DNA of 20,914 nt, taken from assembly GCA_964617105.1 (NCBI GenBank), contig CAZTWC010000033.1:1-20914 (forward strand). Direction: 5' to 3'. The position numbers and the translations under genes are program-made. Below are positions 7,560-16,700 of this stretch, piece by piece. How positions within the stretch are numbered: position 1 is the first letter of the stretch; every line of letters begins with the position of its first letter. The notes under the pieces were generated by a model. It was not told where the DNA came from. It ran no database searches and saw nothing but the letters and a program-made list of their open reading frames with translations. The stretch comes from CAZTWC01 sp964617105 [NCBI: uncultured Myxococcia bacterium]. GTDB taxonomy: Bacteria; CAZTWC01.

Positions 7560-8414
7560 TTAAAAATTGTCAAACCTTTTTTTGACCCTTTCCGCTATTT
7601 CTACTATTTGCTGCCCAGGAGTAGACGCTCCACTAAGAATCCCAACGGTTAGATCGGTGTTCTCGGCCTTAAACCACTCCGATTGTATCTCTTTCTCTGT
7701 TTCTATATGAAAGACTTTGCTATTTCCTACTTTTTGGCAGAGTTGCTTCAAATGATTAGTGTTAGCACTAATTTTGCCACCCACCACCAGGATAACATCA
7801 CATTCCTGGGCCAGGGATACAGCCTCGGTTTGCCTTTTAACCGTTTCTTTACAGATGCTGTTGATAGTTAAAATTTCAAAATATTTATCCAGGCAAAGAT
7901 GGTTGAGCCGTTTTAGGATCTCTGGCGGCTGAGTGCTCTGGGAGAGTATGGCAATCCGGCTGGAGACCGGTAAATCACATGGCGACAGGGTAGGGGGGAT
8001 CACCTTTATTTTACCGGGTGCTATGGCCTTTATACATTTTACTTCAGCATGTCTAGCATCTCCTACCAATAACATATTGTATCTATCTTTTAAACTGGCC
8101 ACCCGTTTGTGAACCGCAAGTAAAAAAGGGCAGGTGCCATCCACCACCTCCAACCCTTTTTGGAGGGCTTCTTTGATCAAAGAAGATTCCATACCGTGGG
8201 ATCTGACCAAAAGAACTCCCTCATTACATTGATCCAGGCGGCTGATAGTATTCAATCCTCTGGACTCCAAGTGCTGGACAAAATCGGGGTTGTGGATCAA
8301 ATGACCTACGGTAGAAACTGTTTTCCCCGCTTGCAGCAAGGTTTCTGCCAGTTTAACCGCTCTCTTTACTCCCAGGCAAAAACCGCTTCGGGAGGCAACT
8401 TTTATCTTGATCAT
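7560..8414 (-). CDS. ispH: 4-hydroxy-3-methylbut-2-enyl diphosphate reductase
   Basis: IspH (LytB) is the last enzyme of the MEP pathway and reduces HMBPP to IPP and DMAPP with an iron-sulfur cluster. The 284-residue protein has the three cluster cysteines C13 (GFCLGVKRAV), C95 (DGTCPF) and C188 (NSICKET), and the substrate-pocket histidines H41 (HLIHN) and H73 (RSHGM). The C-terminal SGASTPG motif is also present. Length is normal for the family, with no S1 fusion such as occurs in some Firmicutes, although rpsA follows directly. ATG at 8414 lies 22 bases after the cmk stop; AGGTG upstream is about 16 bases away, so the ribosome binding site is weak. Confidence 0.95.
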   Translation of the reverse strand: MIKIKVASRSGFCLGVKRAVKLAETLLQAGKTVSTVGHLIHNPDFVQHLESRGLNTISRLDQCNEGVLLVRSHGMESSLIKEALQKGLEVVDGTCPFLLAVHKRVASLKDRYNMLLVGDARHAEVKCIKAIAPGKIKVIPPTLSPCDLPVSSRIAILSQSTQPPEILKRLNHLCLDKYFEILTINSICKETVKRQTEAVSLAQECDVILVVGGKISANTNHLKQLCQKVGNSKVFHIETEKEIQSEWFKAENTDLTVGILSGASTPGQQIVEIAERVKKRFDNF

Positions 8415-8436
8415 TAATCTAACCGTTAATCACCTG

Positions 8437-9114
8437 CTATAACATTTCTCTAAAAAGCCGGTAAATCTCTTCCACCACCTGCTCTATCGACATCTGGGAG
8501 GTATCAATTCGTATGGCATCTTCGGCGGCTTTTAAGGGCGCCACCTTCCGGGTGCTATCCTGATGATCACGCTGGTTCATCTCCTTAATAACCTGGTCCA
8601 GCTCTATGGCCTGGCTACTATCCTTTAGATCCAGGTGACGTCTCTGGGCTCTTACCAGGGGTGATGCATCTAAAAATATCTTCAACTGCGCCTGGGGGAA
8701 CACCACAGTACCGATATCTCTCCCCTCCAGCACCACGCCTCCATGTTGGCCTAATTTTCGCTGAATATGAAGCAAACCCTTTCTCACTCCGGGCAGAGCT
8801 GAAATTTGAGATGCCAGCATAGATATCCGGTTCTCCCTTATCTCTTTGGTTACTTCGCTACAATTTACAAAGACCCGGTTTACCTCTCTATCCATCTTAA
8901 AATCTATTTCCAACTCCTCCGCCAAACTGATCAGTTTATCCTCATCTTTCTCCTGGCAGGCTAAACCTTGCTGATGAGCAAACCAGGCCAGGGAACGATA
9001 AATAGCGCCAGTGTCAACCTGGGTATAGCCCGTTCTTTCGGCCAATAGTTTAGCCACCGTGCTTTTACCAGAGCCCGCCGGCCCATCAATGGCAACAATA
9101 ATTTTCTTTTCCAT
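8437..9114 (-). CDS. cmk: Cytidylate kinase
   Basis: The enzyme phosphorylates CMP and dCMP with ATP to supply CTP and dCTP. The 225-residue protein begins with a strand and the P-loop GPAGSGKST (11-19), followed by VDTGAIYR in the CMP-binding region, GRDIGTVVFPQA in the nucleotide-monophosphate site and the lid region with RAQRR. Length and motifs are typical of bacterial Cmk. The ATG touches the aroA stop codon (TAAATG), so translation is probably coupled to aroA. The aroA-cmk-ispH-rpsA order is widely seen in bacteria and supports the call. Confidence 0.95.
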   Translation of the reverse strand: MEKKIIVAIDGPAGSGKSTVAKLLAERTGYTQVDTGAIYRSLAWFAHQQGLACQEKDEDKLISLAEELEIDFKMDREVNRVFVNCSEVTKEIRENRISMLASQISALPGVRKGLLHIQRKLGQHGGVVLEGRDIGTVVFPQAQLKIFLDASPLVRAQRRHLDLKDSSQAIELDQVIKEMNQRDHQDSTRKVAPLKAAEDAIRIDTSQMSIEQVVEEIYRLFREML

Positions 9115-10482
9115 TTACCCCACCTGAAAATTCATCTGGTTCAATTGCTCAAAAAAACCTGGGAAAGAAACTGCTATAGGATCGGTATCTGTCAAAATCC
9201 CCCCCTTTTTGGAGTTGAGAGCAGCCACCGCCATAGCCATAGCAATCCGGTGGTCTCCATGACTCTCTATTTGGCTGCCGCCCTCAAGAAAACCCTGGCC
9301 ATCTATTACCATCCCATCGGGCAACTCTTTGACCTTTGCGCCCATTTTTGACAACTCTTGAGCCATGGCGCTAATCCGGTCGCTCTCCTTGACCCGCAAC
9401 TCAGCAGCGCCCCTAATCTCAGTCTTTCCCCTGGCAAAAGCCGCTCCTACTGCCAACAGAGGAAGTTCATCGATCAACCTGGGTATGCGGGGTGCCTGGA
9501 TAGAGATCCCTTTCAAGTTTCCCTGGTATTGAACTACAATATCTCCAATCTCTTCCCCACCCACGGTTCGCTGATTTACAATGGTTATGCCAGCACCCAT
9601 CTCCTGCATTGCCTCTAAAAAACCGGTGCGGGTGGGATTAAGTGATATATCACAGATCTCCACTCTGGCGCCTTCTACCAACACTGCAGCCATGATAAAA
9701 AAAGCAGCAGAAGAGATATCCCCGGGCACCAAAAAATCCCTGGCAGCAAAAGGAGGGTTAAAGGCCCTATTACGAACTGTCAGCCCATCTATCTCAAGGG
9801 GTAAACCTAAATACTGCATCATCTTTTCAGTATGATCGCGAGATTTATAATCTTCGGTAATCGAGGTTTCTCCCTGGCTGTACATACCAGCTAAAAGCAA
9901 GGCCGATTTCAACTGGGCTGACGGTATTGGACTTTGATAATCGATCCCGGTCAAACTCCTCCCGTCCAGGTGCAGCGGCGGATATATCTCTCCAGCCTTT
10001 TCAGCGGAGTTAGAACCCTGGATATGGGCGCCCATTTTTAGCAAAGGCTCCACCACCCTGGCCATGGGCCGGCGGCGGATGGAGGCGTCTCCATCCAGAG
10101 TAACCGAAAAAGGTTGACTGGCCAGCAACCCGCATAAAAGACGCATGGTTGTGCCGGAGTTGCCTACATTCAGCACAGTTCGCTTGTCCAAAGGTGCGGT
10201 TAATCCTTTTTCTCCTACTCCCTGACAAACCAGGTGTTCACTATCCTCCAGCCGGGAAAATTTAGCCCCCAAATGGGTAAGGATCTCCATGGTACTGCCA
10301 TTGTCCCGGTTGTTGGAAAAATTACTAATCCGGCTTTCACCCTGGGCCAGGGCGGAAAATATCAGGGCCCGGTGACAAATTGACTTATCCCCGGGGACCT
10401 TGAGTTTCCCGATTAATTTTTTGACCGGAACAATACGAGCCTGCTTATCTTTGGTGGTAATTATGGTTTGGGTAGATGTCAT
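9115..10482 (-). CDS. aroA: 3-phosphoshikimate 1-carboxyvinyltransferase (EPSP synthase)
   Basis: This enzyme joins shikimate-3-phosphate and phosphoenolpyruvate in the sixth step of the shikimate pathway. The 455-residue protein shows the PEP and substrate loops in order: GDKSICHRA (31-39, with K33 and R38), GNSGTTMR (107-114) and GDASIRRRPM (131-140). The catalytic Asp lies in RLIDELPLLAV, and VKESDRI and GDHRIAMA follow near the end. The loop is KSICHR instead of the common KSISHR, so the Ser that contacts phosphate in that position is replaced by Cys. A short N-terminal extension of about 18 residues precedes the usual start of homology; ATG at 10482 is the only start near it and has no clear ribosome binding site. 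It follows the synthetase-like gene by 26 bases. Confidence 0.95.
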   Translation of the reverse strand: MTSTQTIITTKDKQARIVPVKKLIGKLKVPGDKSICHRALIFSALAQGESRISNFSNNRDNGSTMEILTHLGAKFSRLEDSEHLVCQGVGEKGLTAPLDKRTVLNVGNSGTTMRLLCGLLASQPFSVTLDGDASIRRRPMARVVEPLLKMGAHIQGSNSAEKAGEIYPPLHLDGRSLTGIDYQSPIPSAQLKSALLLAGMYSQGETSITEDYKSRDHTEKMMQYLGLPLEIDGLTVRNRAFNPPFAARDFLVPGDISSAAFFIMAAVLVEGARVEICDISLNPTRTGFLEAMQEMGAGITIVNQRTVGGEEIGDIVVQYQGNLKGISIQAPRIPRLIDELPLLAVGAAFARGKTEIRGAAELRVKESDRISAMAQELSKMGAKVKELPDGMVIDGQGFLEGGSQIESHGDHRIAMAMAVAALNSKKGGILTDTDPIAVSFPGFFEQLNQMNFQVG

Positions 10483-10508
10483 TAGATCAATTTCTAGATA
10501 TACACATT

Positions 10509-12635
10509 CTATTCGTTTCTTAAGAAAATAAAACTCTCCAGAGCCACCAACCGTTCTCTATGGTAAACTAAAGGATTGATATCCATCTCCAAAATGTTAG
10601 GATTCTCTTGAAAAAGTACGGAAACCTTCACCAGGATTCCTGCCAAAGTCTCAATGTTTATCTGAGGTAAATCTCGAAAACCGCTAAACAATTTTCTGGC
10701 GCTCAAATTATAGATCATATTGCGGGCGTGATTTATGGTCAAAGGGGCAATACCCGCGGTGATATCGTTATAGACATGTCCCATGGCTCCTCCTAACCCG
10801 AAAGTGATAAAGGGGCCGAAAAGATTGCGGTAAGGACGGCGGCTGGCACTAATAAAAAACTCTAACTCGCTGTCTACCATCTTTTGAACCAGAAAAATGA
10901 GTTGCTTTTTTTTGCCCATCTGAAAGTTATACTTTTCCCTTAAAAACAGGTAGGCCTCTTCCAGTTCAAGCACGTTTTTAATACCTTTAATGGGCTCAAA
11001 TATGGCCCTGGATTTATCTGCATCGTGAATAACCATTAACGCTACCGGATATCCAAAAGTTCCGGCAATATTTTTTAACTGATCTAATTTAAAAGCAATG
11101 GCTTCATCGCATACCGGGATACCATACTCTGCCAAAAGGACATTGGAAGTAAATTTATCCAGGGTGGTCAAACCTTGCTTGAGATGGATATCCAAAATAT
11201 AGGAGGAACTTTGCCGTGCCGGTGGCGCATCTTGAAATTTCTCCTTTTTTTGCTCCCGTAATAGGCTGTTTAATTGATAACAATTTTTAAAGGTCATAAA
11301 AGCCTCTTCCAAATCTGGGTAACCGACAACCTGGTTCTGGCTCGCAACTTTTGCATTTTGGTTGCCGCCATAGGCCCCGCAAAGAATAAGAGGTTTTTTA
11401 CTCTTTTCATTTAACTTGCATAACTTGTTAACCAACCTGGAATTACTCGAAGATTTGGCCGGCAAATAGGCTACCGTAGCCCAGGTATCAGTATTACTCA
11501 TTCCCAACCTGAGTAAATTATCGAGTTTTTCACCTCGAAATTTATCCGTTGGGAGGGGTAAATACTTTTGAGCCAAATCTTGAATCATATCAGCGGTGAG
11601 ATTCTCTCTGCCAGAAAGCCTTTCTGCAGTTTCCTGAAGCACTGGTGAAAGAAGTCTCAATTGAATTTTAGCAGCCTTATCAGCCATATAGGCACTGGCA
11701 TAAGCATCATTGGCCACCGCAAAAACAGTGCTATCCCATGGCAATTTGAGGTCGAACACATTAATATAACTGAGCAATTGTAATATCTGACCAAAATTTT
11801 CAATAAAGAGAAAACCACACTGGCGGCAAAGAGCCATCATTACCTTATCGATAATGGGAGTGGTACGTCTAAAATTCCGAAAAAGATTATGGGAGGCTTT
11901 ACTTCCTCCCTGCAACAGGCAGATGACCGGTTTGGTTCCGGCTATCTCATAAGCCACCTGTTTAAAACTGGTGCCATCGGCAATTGAAGACAATACCAAT
12001 ACAATAACCCTGGTCTTTTCATCCTGGGCTAAGAAGCGCAGCAAAGCGGGTAAGGAAATTCCCCATTGCTCCCCAACATCAACCACCTTTTCCAACCCAA
12101 ATCCCCTTTTTCCGGTTTCGCTAAGCAGAGCATTAAAAGCAGATTCCCCTTCTACCAGAGCACTGATACCGGTGGAAGGTAAATTTTCCTGAGGCTGGTG
12201 ATTCCCGATGCCCAACTGGCTATTAGAAAAAACACCGCTGCTTTGCGGCCCCAACAGGTAAATCCCTTTTTGGATCAACTCCTGGGATAGCCGTAAATAA
12301 CGCAGATAGTTACTTTTAGTTGCCGGACATTGGCCAGGGGTCATTACCAGGTGACAATCCCGTTCAGCCAGTTCATCGGCCAGGCAGTGATCAATTTGCG
12401 ATAATCTGGAAACCACTGCCAGATCAATTGGGTTATTATCCAGTTTGTCCTCCACCTGAAAAAAGATGTTGCCAATTTGAATCTGGCTCTCTCCCTTACC
12501 TTTATTATATAGGGAAAGCCGGCCGGAAAAACCAGACTTGGACAGATTTGACAAAAGCCTTTTACTGGAAAAAGTAGTGTTGAAATTATCAACAAAAAGG
12601 ACAGATTCCGGATTAAATAACTTGTTTAAATCCAT
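10509..12635 (-). CDS. Degenerate ADP-forming acyl-CoA synthetase-like protein (probably not catalytic as such)
   Basis: The 708-residue protein has the full layout of single-chain NDP-forming acyl-CoA synthetases: a CoA-binding-like Rossmann domain (about 7-135), two succinyl-CoA-ligase-like domains (about 155-460) and an ATP-grasp domain (about 487-705). FGPFITFGLGG (606-616) and EMDINPL (683-689) are well kept. Key residues are not. The N-terminal GAS/glycine loop is replaced by VDNFNTT; the SHTGA loop with the phospho-histidine aligns with FRNFRR (about 252-257); the ATP lysine of the usual VLK is Met (ALM, 532-534); and the HK...GG loop of the grasp domain is DKSRAIF. It may bind CoA or nucleotide as a regulator, or have lost function recently. 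ATG at 12635 follows GGAG at seven bases. It lies between cheB and aroA. Confidence 0.75.
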   Translation of the reverse strand: MDLNKLFNPESVLFVDNFNTTFSSKRLLSNLSKSGFSGRLSLYNKGKGESQIQIGNIFFQVEDKLDNNPIDLAVVSRLSQIDHCLADELAERDCHLVMTPGQCPATKSNYLRYLRLSQELIQKGIYLLGPQSSGVFSNSQLGIGNHQPQENLPSTGISALVEGESAFNALLSETGKRGFGLEKVVDVGEQWGISLPALLRFLAQDEKTRVIVLVLSSIADGTSFKQVAYEIAGTKPVICLLQGGSKASHNLFRNFRRTTPIIDKVMMALCRQCGFLFIENFGQILQLLSYINVFDLKLPWDSTVFAVANDAYASAYMADKAAKIQLRLLSPVLQETAERLSGRENLTADMIQDLAQKYLPLPTDKFRGEKLDNLLRLGMSNTDTWATVAYLPAKSSSNSRLVNKLCKLNEKSKKPLILCGAYGGNQNAKVASQNQVVGYPDLEEAFMTFKNCYQLNSLLREQKKEKFQDAPPARQSSSYILDIHLKQGLTTLDKFTSNVLLAEYGIPVCDEAIAFKLDQLKNIAGTFGYPVALMVIHDADKSRAIFEPIKGIKNVLELEEAYLFLREKYNFQMGKKKQLIFLVQKMVDSELEFFISASRRPYRNLFGPFITFGLGGAMGHVYNDITAGIAPLTINHARNMIYNLSARKLFSGFRDLPQINIETLAGILVKVSVLFQENPNILEMDINPLVYHRERLVALESFIFLRNE

Positions 12636-12688
12636 GTAATAACTCCAAATAATTAATCAATTATACGTTGCTAGAAAACAACAACAGC

Positions 12689-13744
12689 CTAAATGGACCA
12701 GACCATTTCTCCGGCTATCTTATCCACAGCCAACACCTGATCAACACAGCCGGTCTTTTTGGCTGATTTAGGCATCCCATAAATTATTGATGTCCTTTCA
12801 TCTTGAGCAATGGTTAAGCCGCCCATTTTCTTGATGGCGATTACTCCGGCACTGCCATCATTGCCCATACCAGTCAACACTATACCGGTGGCTTTTTGTT
12901 TAAAAGAAGCAGCCACCGAACAAAAGAGCATATCCACCGATGGACAATATTCGTGTAATTCATCTTCTGGCATCAGGTTTATCATCTGCCTGGAGTTCAC
13001 CACCATGTTATACCCACCTGGAGCGATAAAAACCGAGCCGGCTTTTAGAACATCTCCCGCTTCTGCCTCTTTTACCTTCAAGTGGCAAGACTGGTCCAGG
13101 TGTTCTGCAAAAGTGGCGGTAAAAGGGGCCGGCATATGCTGAGCCACCAATACAGCGCCGGGAAAATCGGCAGGCATACGGGCAAGTATCTTATGAAGCG
13201 TGCCCGGACCCCCAGTGGAAAGACCAAAGGCAAAAATACGGGGCAAAAACTGACGACTGGCAGAAGAAGGGGCAAAAATACGGTTAATCACCGCACCGGT
13301 GCCTGAGGTAGATGACAAATTCCTGGGCCGGATCTCAATCCGGGCTAACGATTTAATTTTTCTAATGATACCGTTTCTTATAAAAAGAAAATCGCTAGTT
13401 TTTTCATCACTGCTCAGTTTAGGGATAAAGTCTACGGCTCCAGCCTCCAGAGCCTTAAGAGTTTCAGGGGCATCTTTCCTGGTGAAGGCACTCAGCATAA
13501 TAATGGGCCTGGGCATCTCCTCCATTATTCTCTTAACTGCCTGAATACCATCCATAACCGGCATGTTTACATCCATAGTGATCAAATCGGGACGGAACCG
13601 CCGGGTCATATCGATGGCAGCCTGGCCGTTGCTGGCAGTACCCACCACCGAAATCTGTTCATCAGAGTTCAGGAGTTCCCTTAAAATCATGCGCACCGAC
13701 CTGGAATCGTCAACTACCAGAACTTTTATAGATTCTTGGCTCAT
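12689..13744 (-). CDS. cheB: CheB, receptor methylesterase/deamidase with receiver
   Basis: CheB removes methyl groups from chemoreceptors and deamidates Gln sites when phosphorylated by CheA. The 351-residue protein has an N-terminal receiver (about 5-125) with D12, D13, the phospho-acceptor D58 and K109, a linker (about 130-165), and a C-terminal esterase domain with the catalytic triad S176 (GLSTGG), H203 (AQHMP) and D296 (GMGNDG). The motif GLSTGG replaces the usual GASTGG, a mild change. It starts 18 bases after the cheA stop. Its natural partner, the methyltransferase CheR, is not in this window. Confidence 0.95.
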   Translation of the reverse strand: MSQESIKVLVVDDSRSVRMILRELLNSDEQISVVGTASNGQAAIDMTRRFRPDLITMDVNMPVMDGIQAVKRIMEEMPRPIIMLSAFTRKDAPETLKALEAGAVDFIPKLSSDEKTSDFLFIRNGIIRKIKSLARIEIRPRNLSSTSGTGAVINRIFAPSSASRQFLPRIFAFGLSTGGPGTLHKILARMPADFPGAVLVAQHMPAPFTATFAEHLDQSCHLKVKEAEAGDVLKAGSVFIAPGGYNMVVNSRQMINLMPEDELHEYCPSVDMLFCSVAASFKQKATGIVLTGMGNDGSAGVIAIKKMGGLTIAQDERTSIIYGMPKSAKKTGCVDQVLAVDKIAGEMVWSI

Positions 13745-13762
13745 CTAAATTAGATAACCTCT

Positions 13763-16700
13763 CTATATTATCCCTAATTGGCGTTTAATTGTGCCCAAAA
13801 GGGAATTTTTTTGAAAAGGTTTGATAAGATATTCATTGGCGCCTGCCTCTAAGCCGCTGAAAATATCTTCTTTCTCCCCTTTACTTGATACCACCAGAAT
13901 TGGTATATTACTGGTTGGGACATGGGCTCTAAGTTCCCTGGTAAACTCGATTCCGTTCATCCTGGGCATCATTATATCAGTAGTAATAAGATCGTATTTT
14001 TTTCTTTTGGCCTTCTCCAGTCCATCAACCCCGTCAACCGCCAGATCAACTATAAATCCATCCGATTCCAGGAGATCTTTTACTTGACGCCTGATAACGG
14101 CGGAGTCATCCACCACCAACAGATTGTAACGTCCCGATTTTAACCTTTCAACCGATTTCGCCGGAGGAGAGATAAAACTGGTCGCGCTATAGGAAGTGGA
14201 GATGCTGTTGATGACAGAGGGAACATCCAGGATAAGCACCACATTGCCATCTCCCAAAATAGTGCCGCCGCTAATGAACTTGATGTAGGGGAGAAATTCG
14301 CCCAGCGATTTGAGTACGATCTCATGCCGGCCCAGCAGTTCATCTACCAAAATACCAATTTTCTTGTTCCAGGAACCCACAATAATTACTGGTTGAAAAT
14401 CTTGACCTGAGATATATTTTTCCTCGATGTTGACTATTTCCACCAATCTGACCAGAGATATGACACTTTCTCTTACATTGATCACTTCACGGTTACCGAT
14501 CATGCGTATATCCGCCATGGACACGGTAATGGTTTCCAATACCGAAGATAGTGGAATGGCATACATCTCCCCGGATACCTTCACCAATAGGGCATTCATT
14601 ATAGCCAGGGTTAAGGGGAGTTTAATTATAAAAGTGGTGCCCTTTCCCTTGCTGGTGACTATGGCAATAGTACCCTTTAGTTGCTGGATATTAGTTTTTA
14701 CCACATCCATACCCACACCCCGTCCAGAGATGTCGGTTACATCCTCGGCCGTGGAAAATCCCGGCATAAAAATCAAATTATTGGCCTGTTGCTCATCCAG
14801 GTCTTTAGCTTCATTACCAGAAATTAAACCTTTTTCTACAGCTTTCTCTTTTACTATCTCGGCATCGATCCCTTTGCCATCGTCAGAAACCTCAATAACG
14901 ATTTGATTCCCTTCATGATATGCCTTTAAAATTATATTGGCCAACCTGTTTTTACCACTGGCTTTTCTATTTTCTGAAGATTCAATCCCATGATCTATAG
15001 CATTTCTGATCAAGTGCATAAGTGGATCAGCGATTTTGTCGATAATCATTTTATCCACTTCGGTTTCTTGCCCCAGCAAAACCAACTCTACCTTTTTTCC
15101 TGTGGTACGGGAGAGATCTCTTACCAGCCTTGGAAAGCGGGAGAAAACTGTGGAGATTGGCAACATCCTCAGTTTTTGCAATCCCTCTTGTAACTCAGAA
15201 GTGATCCGATCCATCTGGTCAGTGGTTTCAATAATATTGGAGGAAGCATCGTTCAGTTCATTGCTCAAACGAATTACTTCCTGGGAAGTTTCCAAATTTT
15301 CAACCTGAAATTGGTCGGCTTTCCCGCTGCTGTTTCTTTTAGACTGATCGCTGACTATTTGATTCATCTCATTAGAAATAGTGGGTATTTCATGAAAAAA
15401 GCCAGATTGGATAGCCATTTTTTTTAGGTAAGAGAGGATCTGCTCCTGCAACTCTTTTAATTGGATACTTTCCTTGTTTTCCTGGTGAACATCCAGCAAA
15501 CTACGCTTTATGCCCTGCAATTCCTCCACCCGTTGATGAAAATCTTTAAGATCATCGTCCAGCCGGCTCTTAATAATAACCAACTCTCCCATAAAATTCA
15601 TCAGGTTATCCAATTTATCAGTATCCACCCGCAATGAACGACTCTCCCTCCCGATAATTCCTGATAACTTGACTTTACCACCTTTTTTCCCGGCTTTGCC
15701 CCCTTTTTCTACTTTCTTGGCCGCTTCTTCCGTATCAGAGGATTTCCCCGGTTGGATCAATTTGGGACTCTCTGACTTACCAACCTTTGCTGCAGATGCT
15801 TTTTCTTCCCCCTTGATTATCTCCAGATGTTCCTCCAGTTTAATTATCACCTCTTGGCCGTTAATCGGCACCGGTTTTTGGGTCCCAGTATTATTAACAA
15901 TAATTTTTGCCAAATCAAAACCATTGAAAATAATCTCCAGTAACCTTTCAGAGGGAACAACCTCTTTTTTCCTGAGTAAATCTAGTAACGTCACCAACTT
16001 TTCTGCCACCTGAAGAAGTTGTTCCAGGTTGAAAAAATTAGCTGAGCCCTGGATGGCATATATGATGCGGAAAAGTGAATTTAAAAGTTCCAGGTTTTTC
16101 GGTTCCTGAGTCAGGCTGGTAAAAAGTTGCTCCGCTTCTGACAGCGATTGCAGAGCCTCTTGTTTAAAAGTCTGAATAATCTCCTGGTCGATATCCTCTA
16201 TTTGCAAGAGGGGGTCATCAGCCTCAATAGTTGCTTCAACTGGTGGTGCCGCATCTCCGGCATGTTCACCCGGTTCTAACAGGTCCATCTGTTGGATCCG
16301 GTCCAGGTATAAGCTAATTTGTGCCTGGGTAGTTTCATCCTGTTCCGGAAATCTGTCATCCCTGATAATCACTAACATCTGCTCTATGAGAGGATTATAA
16401 TCAAAGAGGAGATCTACCAACTCCTGGTTCAAACTTTCCGGTTTGGTTTTGAGCACTTCCAGCAGATTTTCAAATTCATGAGACACCTTTTTTACTTGTA
16501 GAGTAGAAGTGAAACCCATTGAGGCAAACACTCCTGAGGTGCCTTTTATGGTATGTATTTCCCGGGCTATTACATCTATAAAATCTTCGATTTGACTTTC
16601 AGATAAATTCATAAACCCCAATTTGTCGAGTTCCACCAGGTGTTTTTCGATCTTCTCGATCATCTCTTCCATCTCGATGAGGTATTCTTCTTTTATCTTC

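Noticed and set aside
14427-14906. Long open frame of 159 codons on the plus strand inside cheA, and similar ones elsewhere (for example 6113-6514 and 3547-3933)
   Set aside because: They lie antisense to well-supported genes, have no family resemblance and no ribosome binding site, and their composition is that of a reversed coding strand.
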